From Arcuatula senhousia (taxonomy: Eukaryota > Mollusca > Bivalvia > Mytilida > Mytilidae): 64,000 nucleotides of DNA. Positions 22,208-36,112 of this stretch are shown here, in pieces (position 1 is the first letter of the stretch; each line of letters opens with the position of its first letter). The position numbers and the translations under genes were made by a program. The DNA is taken from NCBI GenBank assembly GCA_963971305.1, contig OZ020307.1:8259501-8323500 (forward strand), written 5' to 3'. The notes under the pieces are model-generated. The model was not told the origin of the DNA, searched no databases, and was given only the letters and a program-made list of their open reading frames with translations.

Positions 22208-23785
22208 CCTTTTTTCGTTGAGAATTGACAAAAATCCAACTTTTTTATTTATGGTCCGATTTTGAAAAAAAAATTCCAATTTAATTTTTTGCCATATATT
22301 GATTACAAAATGGAAGATAAATTTCTTCTTGACCCCACCTTTTCTGTCTAGCAATTAGGGGGTCAAAAGGGGGGAAATTGAAGCTTATATTTTTTGTCTG
22401 ATTGTTTTTGTGTTTTTTATATCCTTGTTATATTTTTATTTCTGAATATTCATTGTCAGTTTATAAATTAGGTTGTATGTGACAAATATGCATTTCCAGT
22501 CCACCATAGGATGCAAGTGTCAAAAACTATTGACATTCCGTATTGGACCTAGAACGTTTTGCCGTGCCACTTAGGGCCAGACATCGATTGGTTTTGTTAA
22601 ACACGGCGGCCATGTTATACAACCAAATAAAATCCCCACATATGTTCTGTACTCCTTATGCCAATTAACAACCACACCAAGTTTGGTTTCAATTGGACTG
22701 AAGGTGTCAGAGGAGTTATAATTTTCAATGTTATGAGAAATTCTGTGAAAAATTGTAACTTTTGATTTTCTAAGGGGAATAACTCCTAAAGAAGAGGTCC
22801 TACAACATGGACCCTATTACATAATTTGTAGATCTTGGTGTGTATAGCAATATGCGATTTAAATTTCTCAAATATCTTACATGGTTTTTAAGAAATTGCG
22901 TTCAATAGGTGCAAAATTTGCACACACAAAAAAACCCAAGAAGGACATTAACTCCTACATAGGTTGTTGGATCTTCTTCAAAATTTCAGGGCATGTAGAT
23001 CTTGAAGTGCAGAACACTTAAGAATTTAAAAATCTGTCACTGTTTGTGAGTTATTAGCAAAAAACTATAATTTATCCTTATGTTCTATTTTAGGCTCAGT
23101 GGCCATGTTTTACAAATAATCAAAATTCCCGGCATAAGTTCTATACATCTACTGCTAATAAAGCACTATACCAAGTTTGGGACCAATTGGGCTTAATGTG
23201 TCAGAGGAGTTGACGTTTTCAGTGTAAAGAAGAAATACTGTGAAAATTGTCAATTTCGACGTTCTAAGGGAAATAACTCCTAAAATGAACGGTCCTACAA
23301 CGTTGACTCTATTACATCGTTTGTAGATCATGATGTGCTGAACAATATTCAATTTAAATTTCTCAAATATCTTATATAGTTTTTAAGATATTGAGCTTAA
23401 CAAGTGCAAAAATTTATAAAAAAAAAATCAAGAAAAAGGGCAATTTCCTCTACATGGGTTGCTGGATCTTCTTCAAAATTTCAGGGCAGGTAGATCATGA
23501 GTGCTGATCACTTATATCAAATGCCAGAATTTTGATTTCTGTAGCGGTTTTTGAATTATTTTTAAAAAACTGCAATTTACCCCTATGTTCTATTTTTAGC
23601 CACGGCGGCCAGCTACGACGAATCAAAAATCCCAAAATCAGTTCTAAGCACCGAATGCTAGGTTGCAATTGGACCTATGGTGTCAGAGGAGTAAACGTTT
23701 TAAAAAGTTAACGGACGGACGCACGGACGACGGACGTCAAATGATGACAATAGCTTACATGACCCTTCGGGGCTGGTGAGCTAAC

Positions 23786-24558
23786 AACTAAACTGATATT
23801 GTGTCTAGTCCTAAAGACTAAAACAAATGGAGGTAACGTCAAAATTAGCCAGTCGATAACACTAAAGAATATTGGACATTACCACCACGAAGTGGTTAAG
23901 TACAAAAGACGAAATATATAATCCTAGCTTCACCACAAACCTTATTTAAACTTTTGATAAAGGTTAATATCAAAATTACCGAACTTTGAGGACCAATCTC
24001 GATGTGCTAGAGAAATGACAAAACATGGAAGACATATAGATCGCAATGGACCTGACTTAGTGCAGGCATTTCAAATATTTTAAGTTGAAGTACTGAGTGA
24101 TATATTAGACAACACGTATTTTACACAAATTTTTACTGCCACCTGACTCTCCTCTCGTTTCGACTTGAGATCACGTTGTTTATTGCATTTAGATGTTTTA
24201 TACTTACGATATGCGTCTCGGGTTTTTTTTTCGTTGTGCTTTTTATGTTACTGATTTTTTCTGGATGTTGCTCTGATCTTTATATATATTACTACTTTTG
24301 TATGGATGCTGCTATGGTATTTTATATTTGAAACCGTATGAAATTACTGCATGTACTTGTGATTACCTCCGTCACCCTCCGTCACATCATGGAGTCTAAT
24401 TCGGATACCCCATTGGTACCTCTGCCTCCTAAAAACCAAATGAAAAGTTGCATACAAGAAGATAGGTTTCTTTTTGATATCTTTTATATACATAAAGCCA
24501 TATCCATAGATTGTGATGTTATTCCTACAGAAATCCGCGAAAATCAGCATAGTAATAT
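23786..24558. other. unassigned stretch with a diverged Penelope 3'-end-like piece
   Basis: 24141-24245 (CCTCTCGTTTCGACTTGAGA and following) resembles the Penelope-element 3' region at 7905-7990. The rest is unrecognised. Confidence 0.4.
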
Positions 24559-25165
24559 AAACAAGAGGCTCCGAGGGGCCTGAATCGCTCACCTGAACTA
24601 CACAGATACATATATTTTGTAGATATTATTGTGCTTAACCTTATGCGATTTAAATTTCTGAAATATCTTGGTTAGTTTTCAAGATATTGGGCTTAATAAG
24701 TGCAAAATTTGTCAAAAATTACGAAAAAGAGCAATAACTCCCACATAAGCAGTCAGATCTTTTCTGAAATTTCAGGACAGGTAGATCTTAATATGCTGAT
24801 CACTTTTGATTGCACAATTTTGATATCTGAAACCAGTTTTGAGTTATAAGCTAAAAAATGAAATTTACCCCTATGTTCTATTTTCAGCCATGGAACGATA
24901 GAGTTGTAGCATACAAGCTATTAAACAAGTGTGCCAAGTTAAGGCTCAATTGGTCTTAGGGTGTTCATCTTTGAAATTCAGGGGAAAAGTAATGAAAAAT
25001 GGTAAATTTTGTTGTTTTAAGGACAATAACTCCTAAAAGAAATAGTCCTACAGCTTGGACCTAAATACTGTAGATCTTGATGTGCTTAGTCATATGCAAT
25101 TTAAATTTTTGAAATATCTTGTAGTTTTCAAGATATATGGCTAAATAAGTGAAATAATGGTTATT
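24559..25165. repeat. truncated copy of the Helitron-like family, 5' end
   Basis: Begins AACAAGAGGCTCCGAGGGGC then TCGCTCACCTGAAC, like 36914 and 19851, and includes the GGACAATAACTCCTAAAA block (about 25020). The hairpin 3' end is missing. Confidence 0.65.
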
Positions 25166-26140
25166 TATATAGATCCTCGGTTGTAGAAATCATGTACTTG
25201 TAGGAAAAAAACGTGAGTGCAGATGTGGGTTTGTCATGGAGTTTTTGTATTGACATCCTTTAGATATAACTCCTCCGAAACACCTAAGTTTACTCTGTTA
25301 CCGATATGATTTCGCGTTAAAAACAAGCAGGAACTTGCTTCCCTTCGAAGTACCTTAGTTAATTATCGTCTCGATGCGAGTTGTGGTTTAGTTCTTTATA
25401 AATATGTGTGTTTTATAGTGTTAAATTTTGTCTTGGTCTTCCCGAACTTTCGACTTTCAAACGGCCTCATTCGTACTTTTTTGTTGTTGTTTCTATGGAA
25501 AAGTTTCTTACAAATGTTTACCCTAACAAGTTTTCTGTCGAATATTATGCTTTTCAAGAAATATTTCATTTATTTTTAATTATTCAGATCAATAACAGGT
25601 ACCATACATTGATTGTTCTCCGAAAAAAAGGGATTCCAAATAAAACATTAACACTTATCTTTTTTTTGCCTCTATAACTAAAGCTCTCCAAATTGCATGG
25701 TTAAATTTTTTAATTAAGCGGGTTTTTGGCAGAAATATTGATAACTTGAACTTCCATCAGCTTTTTAACTTATTGTCATTTTTAAGCATTATAGCGATCA
25801 AGTATGTCGGTTTTGTTTGATGAAACTCCACCAAATCGTTTATTTTTTGAAGTGTTGCGATAGGTTTGTTTTTACATCAGCAGCATCCAGTAACAGCGAG
25901 TGTTCTATAGAGAGTTCCACTACCGTCCGTTCATTTGTTCTTATTGTCTTTAGTTTAAGGTTCTCTCTAGTGGAACTGAACTTTGATCGATTTGATTTTT
26001 ATTGTATGATTTATTTTTTAAAAATGCTTTGTCTGAAAATATTGATCGGGGGGTGATTTTGCCCAAAAAACTATTTAACCCCAGCATATTTTACATGTGC
26101 CCGTCCTAAGCCAGGAATCTTTGACAAAGCTATTGTTTGT
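25166..26140. other. unassigned stretch
   Basis: 25320-25400 (ACAAGCAGGAACTTGCTTCC, TCGTCTCGATGCGAG) again resembles the Penelope 3' region. No gene recognised. Confidence 0.4.
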
Positions 26141-26149
26141 AATTGTCTT

Positions 26150-26330
26150 TTTGTTGTTTTCTGTTCCTTGTTAAAGACGGGGGTCTTTCTGTGACTATTT
26201 TAGAAAGGGGTCTTTTACGTGCATGAAGCGTGGCACTCTCCACACACGTTGGCCCACTATGGCCGGCGGTCAGGGTTTCCGTATTATAGACCTGACAACC
26301 CCCGCGGACGAGGGCCACCTAACATATAAT
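26150..26330 (-). repeat. dispersed repeat with conserved CTTCATGCACGTAAAAGACC core
   Basis: On the minus strand it contains GCTTCATGCACGTAAAAGAC. The same 20-base core lies on the + strand at 36490-36510. The surrounding GC-rich sequence is only loosely similar. A conserved core within variable flanks suggests a SINE family; the V-domain SINEs of molluscs are a candidate. The 85-codon minus-strand frame at 26459-26716 beyond it is hydrophobic but not recognised. Confidence 0.55.
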
Positions 26331-27425
26331 TGATATGTTTGTATATTCTTTTGGAAACATCAGAAAATAATATGCACAAATTGACATAGAAAGTATTTAA
26401 AAAAACAGATGTTTGTAGTTTATAACTTTTAATAATTAAAAAAATCACACAAAAAATATTAAAGATATCTAAACAAAAGAAAAATAAAATATGCAAAAAA
26501 AAATGACAGCAAAGCTCCAGTCGAAATATATAAAACTGTACCTAACACATGTTTGTCTACAAGAGACTCAACAGCGACAACCAAGCCAAAAGGTGTTACA
26601 CCAAAATAAACAAGAACGAAAAAGTTCTGTTTGAACCTACTCTTCACGTTAAAATACAATTTATCCCAAAAACGGGAAATTTTCAGCCTCATTAAAACCC
26701 CATTTCTATCTACCACAAAATAGTTTTGTCGATTTTAACCATATCTATTGAATACACGAGAATATATTAGTTTTATTGCAGCAAAATGTTTCATACCTTT
26801 TACAAATTAAAAAAAAAAATCTTATGTGATGCTAGTAATCAACTTTTTTTTAACTTTTGACATTTTCTAAAATTTGTCACATCGCCTGATACATCCATCG
26901 CCAAACGGTATTTTTTGTCTTCAGTTCATACACAAAGATGTCCTAAAGTGCATATATATTATATAGAAGACACCAAATTTAAAATGATTTGATTTTGTTC
27001 TGTTTATTTATATAAATCTAAGGAAAGATGTATCATCCTTCCACTAAATCAAAGGTCGTTACTTATTGCACCAAATGTGTACTTTCTGCATTGAGCATTT
27101 GTTTTACTTTAATTTATATACGGGTCTGCTTGTCATGAATATTCTTGAAATCTGACAGTATTTCTGTAGTCGAAGTCAAGGCACTTCTAAAATGTGTTCA
27201 TACAAGAGTTATTTTGCTGGAAGTATTAACTTAGAAGTTCGATCAGTTTGAGTTGTCTCTTTCTAAATAAATGTCTATAACACTAAAAGTTTGAAGCTAA
27301 GAAAGTGCCAAGAAATCCATTTCTTTTATGCATCTGAAAAAGTCAGGGTATGCAACGGATATACACAAGCATATGAACAATGCAAAAGCTATTTTGAATT
27401 AAAGTAATGAAAAGAATACGGACTG

Positions 27426-28581
27426 TCACTGAACGGAACAGAACCTGGTAGAATAACGTTTTCTAATACGCTGTGCTTCACGGATTCCAGAGGACCTTCC
27501 GCCATGAACTGTGGAGGACCATTTAGAATGGGTTGCTTCGCCAGCAAAACAAACTCGTGGTGAATCTAAATTGTCTAACAAAGGGGCCGCTATATCTTCG
27601 GGACATTTTCTATGAGAATCAATAGATGGAAAGCTGTAGGCCCCTAAAAACAGTGGATCATGCTTCCATGAATGCCTCATTAAAGATGATGGTTCGGGAA
27701 CGCTTACACCCGGATAAAATTGAGTAAACACTCGAGTGAACGTTTGAGAGATTTCCAAGTCCGAAAGAGATTCGGTTTCAGTTACAGCATCTCCGTACAT
27801 GTAAGCTATCAGCACTTTGGGGTTCCTCTGAGCCTCTATGACTCTACAAATGTGCTTGTACCATGGTTTGTTTGAAGACTCTGAATCTTCATCCCAAGTA
27901 AACACAAAACCACCCCGACCAACTTCCCAGAAGGGCGATTCATACAATAAAGCAATCTTACCAACACTGCCAAAACCCATTTGTTCTATAGCATCAACTT
28001 TCTGATCAGGTAATTTAGGATCAAAAAGGTTAACATGATTTTCTTTCAAAAATCCGAGTGAACATGTGACTATCACGTGATCGGCAGTATACGTTTCGGT
28101 GTTGGAACAATGTACTACAACTGGAGATTGCCCAGGACTACATTCTTTGTTCCATTGGATCCTTTTGACAAATCTTCCAATTTTAATTACACCAGATGGC
28201 AGATCTTTCTCCAAACCGTCGACGATCTGTTTGTATCCATTGGGGAAAGCGACGTCTTTAGTAGAAATCATGTCGCCTGTGGATAACATTCCGACAGACG
28301 TTTGTCGTGGATCGTCACCCAACAAACCAATCAGATTATTACAGTATGACCGGTATATTCGGAGAGTATCTTCTCTCTCGGGTTCCTTTAGATCCATTTT
28401 GTCGATCTTCTGCTTCAGAAACTGTTCAATCCATTCCCGACATGAGGTTTTGTCTTTTGACCTTCCAGCACCCCAAAACAGAAGCTTCATGTACATTTCA
28501 TTCATTAGTTTTTCCAGAGTCTTCACAACATTATTGGGAATTTGTCCTCCCTTTTCCGAAAACCACAAAAGTCCGTGCTTA
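27426..28581 (-). CDS. amine oxidase gene, distal alternative terminal exon (exon 3B)
   Basis: Terminal exon of a flavin-dependent amine oxidase of the polyamine/spermine oxidase type, which oxidises polyamines using FAD. The acceptor is a T-rich tract ending TTGCAG (AG at 28583-28582). The exon opens with one base that completes a split codon, then 384 codons to a TGA at 27428-27426. It shows GYKQIVDGLEKDLPSG, ADHVIVTCSLGFLKENH, EQMGFGSVGKIALLYESPFW with the Lys conserved in polyamine oxidases (27957-27959), SWKHDPLFLGAYSF, and the C-terminal FAD-contact motif CFAGEATHSKW...VHGGRSSGIREA. Joined to exons 1 and 2 this gives about 477 residues, near the usual size. There is no start codon of its own in a plausible context: the frame upstream of 28581 is intron. 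Similar in length and phase to exon 3A. Confidence 0.9.
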
Positions 28582-29605
28582 CTGCAAGAAAAAAAAATAG
28601 TTGCCGCGAGTTTGCTAAACATGTAACATCTAACATATAAATGAATGCATATATTTAAAAACATTCGATATTTATCACACAGACAAGCAATATTTCTAAA
28701 ATAATGCAAAATGCAAAGCGTTAGTAGAATACTGATTACTTATACTCCCGCTCTACGGATACATGTATATGAAAAAACATACAGAAAATGCGTGAGAAAA
28801 AGCCCACTAAGAAACACAATAATGATTATAACAAAACACCACTGTTAGTTCAATTATCACTAAAGAAACACATAGTTTTATATACCTGATTCTTACATAG
28901 CTCTTGAAGTGTTACTTATCTTCTAAGTCTTGGCGCTTTAAATAAATTGCTGATGTCACTATGTAATGGACTTTGGTGGTTCTAGAATTTAACATTTAAC
29001 GTATAGTATCAATTCGCTCTGTGCCCAGTTCAATTTAATTTCATCTGATATAATAATAAGTGTTTGTATTGAAAGCCTTATGAGAAACCTACAAATAATA
29101 AATTTATTGTGAAGCTGGTGTTCCCTTGGTCAATTGCAGATGAAACTTGATATTGCATATGAGAGTTGATATAGTAATACCAGTTTTATAATTGAATAGC
29201 TAGTTTGTTGCGTAATCAGTAAGACCCTCTTGTAAGACTGCAATATAAAAAAGCACTAATTAAGTATCTAGTTTTAACCACTTTTTTCTGTTGGAACATT
29301 TTAAAAAAATGTACATCAATTAAAAATTGCTATGAGTAAAGCAAGCACAAAATGCATATATCCAGGTAAACCCAAGTTTTTACATAAACAATGTCCTTGT
29401 TTTTATTGTCCTTTTTCGTATTTTTTTCTTCTAAAATTCAATATCAAGAAACACTTCCATCTTAAAATCATTCCTATTCAAGCTTGTCAAAACATATTTA
29501 AAATGTCCTTTTTGTTTCAACATCAAATATCTTTCCACAACTTGCCTTCGGGAATGGACAGGGAAAATTAATATCTGGTCGAATACAAACCTGCGTGAAG
29601 TGTGT
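28582..29605. other. intron sequence between alternative exons
   Basis: AT-rich, no exon-like frame matching amine oxidase N-terminal motifs on either strand, so exon 3B has no private upstream exons here. Confidence 0.6.
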
Positions 29606-29609
29606 CATT

Positions 29610-30868
29610 ACCCTTACTGAAAAAATAGGCCTTCGGCGAACATGTGCTGCAAACTTACGGCAAACTTTGCAGTAAATATGCAGCGCATATTTGCCGCAAG
29701 TTTACGGCGATGAATTTACCATGCAAATTAGGTTTGCTGCAAACTTGCGGTGAACAATGATTATGCAAATGAAGCTTGCTGCAAACTTGCGGTGAACAAT
29801 GATATTGCTTGTGGCGAATGTTTCGGTGAACATTGTAATAAATATAGGTTATCTCCGGTGAATAAGCAGCGATTCTTCTGGCGCACAAATATTTATCTTG
29901 ATACAAATGTATTCTATGACCTACATAAAGCTCATTGTGTTCATTATAACTTGATTTCAAGTAATTTTTATCTGTGAAAGTTTACCAAATTGAATTTAGA
30001 CAATATTTTTAATTCAAGTTATCAATTTCTTATATGCTTATTGCTATATAAATGACTATCATGAACATATAACATGTAATTATTTGAGAAAAAGTAAAAA
30101 TAAAAATATATAGTGGATGAACTTGTAGATATTAATTAAGAAAATAATTAGTCAAATTATATCTTATTTATAATTTTAAAGCTGCATGCACAAAACTTAC
30201 TTAATGATTCAGCTGTTGAATAAATCCTTATATGTATGTTGCACACATGATATTTTGTTACTGTTTTGTTGCACAATTAAATATGTCACTTTTCCATTAA
30301 TTTTCAGTTATGTCATGTTTGTTTCATTAAATAGAAGTATATTGTTTGATCATATTAATAAGAAGGCAAAACATCCAACAATTATACTGAACATAATCCA
30401 TAATTTCCACAATATTTAAGCATGTTCAAAACAAATGCATGACCTCTTTCTTCTGAGATTCAAATGTAATTGTGGAAAAACAACCAGAACCAATCAGATT
30501 CAATTTTCTGGTGAACTTTTGGCAAATACAACTATAAATATAATTAAAGTTTACGATGAACTTTTGGCAAATAAGATTATTCTATTAAAACATTCTGGCA
30601 AGCTTCCGGTGACTATTTCTTACTATTAGAGTTTGTGGCAATCTTTTGGTGAACATCAGAGATGTTTTAGCAATCTTCTGGTAATCTTAAGAGGTTTGGT
30701 AAACTTGCTGCAAATTCACCGAAAAATTCTCCAATGTTCACCAAATGTTTGCAACTTATGGCAAACAACCTGCAAACTGTTGTGGTAAGCAAATTGTTCA
30801 CCGTACGTTTGCTGCACACTTGCTGCAAACCTGCGGCAAACATTTCAGTTTGATAAGGGTAGTGTATA
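29610..30868. mobile_element. 1.26-kb TIR element with repeated TTGCTGCAAACTTGCGG words
   Basis: The left end reads TTACCCTTACTGAAA and the right end CATTTCAGTTTGATAAGGGTA, inverted relative to each other with an indel. TA abuts both ends. The subterminal regions (29635-29830 and 30600-30850) are dense in GCAAACTTGCGG and GGTGAAC words in both orientations, and the middle is AT-rich. Non-coding. It lies between the two alternative terminal exons of the amine oxidase gene. Confidence 0.6.
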
Positions 30869-31006
30869 TGGGGCATTCGGTACTTAGGTTTACATCTAAT
30901 TTATCAAGTAAAACGACTGTGCAACATATACATTGATTTATCTATTTAAAAATAAACTTTATAGTTTCTATGTAATGTTTCTCAATTCTGCTAATGGAGT
31001 AATAAA

Positions 31007-32120
31007 TTAACGATACAATTGTCTGATTCTCTTTGCTTCTCTTATTCCAGAGGATCTTCCACCATGAGCGTATGAAAAATATTTCTCGTCTGTTGCTTCG
31101 CCAGCAAAACAAATCACTGGTTTAGAGTTTATAGATATTGGCTGAGCAATATCAGCAACACAGGTTTCAGACGAGTCAATTGAAAAGTAGCAATAAGCCC
31201 CTAAAAACAAAGGATTGGTTCCCCATGAGGATACTAGGACGTCTGAAGGGGTCGGGATATCATTTCTATTCAACCCTTTACTTATGAACTTGGTACACTG
31301 CGCTGAAATCTCTGCTTTGGATAGAGAGGAAACAATTGTACAACTTTGACCGTACACCCAAATCAAAAGAACATTATTAGCAGTTGGTATTTCACGTACC
31401 CAGTATGCTGATCTCAACCAAAAAGGGATGGACTCGTCGTGATTCTCCAAAGTGATAACAAAATCCCCCTCCCCTTTTTTCCAAAAAGGCTTATCATACG
31501 ATAGAAAAATCGCTTCAACTTTCCCAAACCCAAATTGTTCAATTGCATTAATCTTTTTCTTCGGCAACTCTGGTTGAAATAACTTTTTATGGTGTTCCTT
31601 AAGATGACCCAACGAACACGTGACAATCACGTGATCACAGACTCTTCCATTCTGGAATTCATGATCGTCATCGCAAAATATTTTCGCGCCACAATTCGGT
31701 TCGTCCCAGATGATTTTCGTGACTTTCTTCTTTAATCTAACAGCATCCTTGGGAAGTTCCTGGTCCAAACATTTAACAACTTCTAAATACCCGTTGTGTA
31801 AAGTTAAATCATCCTCTGATATAACATCTCCCATAAAATACAGATTAGCAGAAATCAAATTCTCATCGTCGCCGACAAACAGACCGAAGGCTTTACTCAT
31901 AGATTCACAAACATAAAACATGTCTTTTCTACCGTCTTCTTTTCGGTTCTTTAGTTCCTGGTCCAAGCGCATCTCAATATATTGTTCACATGACAGACTT
32001 TCTTTCTCTGTGATGCCATTTTCTAGTTCGTCCTCAATTTTTTCAAAGAGGTCAAACGCTTCTTTAGCTAAATCTCTATCAATTTTTCTTCCGGTGTTAG
32101 TCCGCCAGGAAACGTTTTGC
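31007..32120 (-). CDS. amine oxidase gene, proximal alternative terminal exon (exon 3A)
   Basis: Second version of the amine oxidase C-terminal domain. The acceptor AG is at 32122-32121 after a T/A tract; one base completes a split codon, then 370 codons to a TAA at 31009-31007. Motifs in order: SWRTNTGRKIDRDLAKEAF, GYLEVVKCLDQELPKD, CDHVIVTCSLGHLKEHH, EQFGFGKVEAIFLSYDKPFW, SWGTNPLFLGAYCYFS, and CFAGEATDEKYFSYAHGGRS followed by SGIREA. Two conserved positions differ: Ala (31511-31513) replaces the Lys of polyamine oxidases, and Asp replaces the His of the usual GEATH motif. The reading frame is intact, so this looks like a diverged version and not a dead one. With exons 1 and 2 it gives about 462 residues. 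Confidence 0.88.
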
Positions 32121-32319
32121 CTAAAATGATTTACTGAATGTCACAATTCGCTTAAACAAAAAAAGTTTTGTCTACTCTAGCGATGCTCAATCTAGCAAAA
32201 GAAATAATACGATTAAGGCACTCCCCTTAAGCAAGGACACCCAGTTCCAAAGAGCCCACGTGCCCTTCTCCTCGCCTAATTGTTTTTATATTCTTACGAG
32301 ACTGCGCTTGTAAAGAACG

Positions 32320-32580
32320 AGAAGATGAAAAAAGCTAGATACTTTAATCTTACTTTCAGATAAATTGATGATGTCCTCTCTGTCAACAAAACGCTTCGGT
32401 TAAACTAGATGGATTACTTCAATTAATCATCAAGAGTTATAGATCAAAGAAACCACTGAATCTACTTGCTTTACATCATCTTCAATTTGACTCGGATGGT
32501 CATTTCAGTACAAAGATATGCGACAAAAGGGACGATTTAATATTTTCATATTATAACATCAATTAAATATGTAATATGTG
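32320..32580 (+). pseudogene. Penelope-like RT fragment, heavily decayed
   Basis: Contains TTTAATCTTACTTTCAGATA and AATTGATGATGTCCTCTCTG, matching the FNLTFRYIDDVLS block of the copy at 7090-7125 with the Tyr codon mutated to a stop. Diverged IKETTE-like and CDKRDD-like words follow. Several frame breaks. It lies in the intron upstream of exon 3A, on the opposite strand. Confidence 0.65.
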
Positions 32581-33483
32581 TAAGAGTTTTTCATTTTTTT
32601 ACTCAAAACCGTTGTCTCGACCCGTGATCAGCTTTTAGACTTAAGTTATAAAAAAATACGTCTCATACAGTCTCTTATATTAAAAGTCTTTCTTTCCCTA
32701 TCAGTAACTAAAAGCAAAATAGAGGAAGTGATTCGTGACTGTTTCGATTAGTTTTTGGTTGTTTGTTGTACTCAGATGATCACCTCGTTATTACTATTAT
32801 GTCTCACAACCGTGTAATGCTTTGTGTTACCGGACCCTAAGATCGAAAAGGAAACGATGAGTTTGGAGCAATACAACCTGGTTTAACCCACAATTTCTTT
32901 TGATATGCCTGTACCAAGTCAGGACCATTGTGATCTTCAATTTCTCTGGTGTTTTGTCTGTTGCTCTTGCAGTTCGGTTGTTGTTACCTTTATCTCATCT
33001 ATTTATGACAGAAAGGGAACTTCGAGTTTAGCCACGCACTCCCATGATTTTTTCTCATCTGTTCTAATGCTTGAAATCCTAGAGAAAATGTGGCTCAAAT
33101 ATTGTCCCTGGAACAGCCCTTTTATATTGTACAATTATTTCAATTAATTATAAAAAAAATAACTCTTGTATAATTCAAATTGTTTTAAATGGGGGGTGGG
33201 GGAGGTAACCCCGCAATTCTACCCAAATTACAATCCATTACAATGGTTCCCGTTTCAGATTTTCACCCTTCAGGAAACATCAAATTGGAACATCTAGTCT
33301 GTAAAGATTTTTGGATATGTTCAGCATACTAATATTTAACCCTAACTTTCGACATCAGGTGCCAGACGAAAACTAGCCGTTCGGTAAAAATAATATGCAG
33401 GAACCTTTTTGTCAGTTCTTTGTTCAGCCAAGTTCAAACGCAATTTATTTACAGCCATTTTGTTCATGAAATTGCTTAAATAA

Positions 33484-33600
33484 TGTTCAATTATGTGTTT
33501 TGTGTTTTTTATAGTGAACTGTTCAGTTATGTGTTTTGTGTTTTTTTTTATAGTATATTGTTCAGTTATGTGTTTTGTGTGTTTTACAGTATATTGCTGT
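33484..33600. repeat. short tandem repeat, ~50-bp unit
   Basis: Three units of TTATGTGTTTTGTGTTTTTT followed by ATAGTGAACTGTTCAG or ATAGTATATTGTTCAG. Other intronic sequence at 32580-34900 contains nothing recognised. Confidence 0.8.
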
Positions 33601-34903
33601 ATGACACGTATAATGCTGTAGGGCTCTAATCTGTGGTGCTCAATGTCTTTTTTATTAACGAAGCAATCCTTAAAATCTGAATATTTGGATACTGAAAATT
33701 TGTCGATTACAATTTAAGTCCATAATTTTCTTTTATTTCAAAATAAGGAAAGCAGAGCTAAACCGTTTAACGGTTGTTTATCCGAAGTTTATGTTTATTA
33801 TATCACGTGCATGCATTTTATACTTTATACGTTACACAAAGTGAGGCAGTTGCAGAATCATTGGTTTAAAGAAATAAAATGTAACACCAATGCAAGTCTT
33901 TTCCATCTTTTCACTTTTAAGCCCCTAATAAATTCATTATATTGCCAAAATTCATAAACTTTATATAACTCTGAGCAAAGCAAACATGTTAAAAAGCAAC
34001 AACTAAAAGCAATATAGACATGCAAAGTTATATGTGAAAAAGCAATTCAAGACTCTACACACCAATACAGTTGTAAACATGCAGGTACATACTAACAAGT
34101 TCTTATGCGAGCCAAGGCCCACTAGTGATACCCTTGCTATCACAATTATGTCTTGCTTAAAATACTAAGAAATTTTGTGCTTTATTAAAACACACGAGTA
34201 ATTAAAAAGTTGGACCGAATTAAGATGGACACAGGTAAAACAGTTTCCCCCTCTCCCTCATTTCTCAGAGCGGGGGTAGAATTATAAATACATAAAATGA
34301 TTTACGACGTAACATGGTATTTTTGTATCGTATTCATACAGGTGAAAGGAAAATGCTTGTTTCATTTATTATACAAAAGGCTCTTTACTATATGTCGTCT
34401 GCCAATTTTGAGTTATGCTATCAAAAAGGTAAAAAATCTCATCTGTTATGATTTTCATATCCATTAAAATAGGGCTATTTTTGCTATTAAGATAAGCTGC
34501 CATGTTGAATATGTGTCTATCTTCTTTTGTTTCTAGGAATGCTTTTTAGGTCCAAAAAGTTCAAATTGAAAAGCTTTGGTGACAAGTTTAATCTTATATA
34601 CATGCATATCCTTATCAGTATTTTGTATTTTTGAAATATCTTTCCAAAACCTTAAACCCTTAAATGTTATTGTTTCCTTGAAAGTCTTGGAGTTAAATAA
34701 TAGTGTGTCCTATAATAGTGTTACTGCTCATTGTCAAATAGTTGCCATCCAATTAGGTTGTTCGTAACAAACCAGAGTCGGTGACAGTCGTCAAAAATGG
34801 ATAAGAAAGATACCAAGACAAAACAATGTCTGTAAGATAATTTGAGACAAATACCTTTATAAATTGTTGCATTTTACAAATCTTTGAGCTATGATTTACT
34901 TAC

Positions 34904-35053
34904 CTGTCCAGAAACTCATAAGGTTCAGTAATAAGTCCTTTCTGTTTGGCTAATGTATAGACTGAGTTAGCTCTCCCCACTCCATGTATCCAGTTGGCTC
35001 CAAGTTCTATCAACCCATCGCCGAATTCTACAGTGTGAATTCTTCCGCCAATT
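34904..35053 (-). CDS. amine oxidase gene, coding exon 2
   Basis: Exon of 150 nt. The acceptor is TTTTTTAG (AG at 35055-35054); the donor is CAG|GTAAGTAAA (GT at 34903-34902). The first base completes an Arg codon split from exon 1, followed by IGGRIHTVEF, LIELGANWIHGVG and TEPYEFLD, with the last two bases starting the next split codon. The GGRI and GANWIHG motifs are part of the FAD/substrate entry region of amine oxidases. Its phase fits both terminal exons: with exon 3A the junction codon is Arg, with exon 3B Ser. Confidence 0.92.

Positions 35054-36112
<1,059 letters not shown>

Larger units (their letters stand above)
19851..23785. mobile_element. composite Helitron-like non-autonomous element with internal repeats and later insertions
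   Basis: Starts with CAAGGGGCTCCCAAGAGCC then CGCCCACCTG and ends GGTGAGCTAA after a decayed hairpin (about 23754-23785). The clean copy of this family is at 36914-38092. The interior repeats a block containing GGAATAACTCCTAAA at about 20058, 22775 and 23268, the last two about 490 bp apart. A second family (CCGTCCGTCCGTC near 20428 through the GTCCACCATAGGATGCAAG words near 22500), a 1.2-kb TIR element and a small poly-G MITE lie inside it. No gene is present. Confidence 0.6.

Noticed and set aside
26459..26716. 85-codon hydrophobic minus-strand frame (VYFGVTPFGLVVAVESL)
   Set aside because: It looks membrane-like but no family is recognised and no exon signals support it; more likely repeat-derived.
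28099..28626. 175-codon + frame opposite the amine oxidase exon
   Set aside because: Antisense shadow of exon 3B; no recognisable domain.
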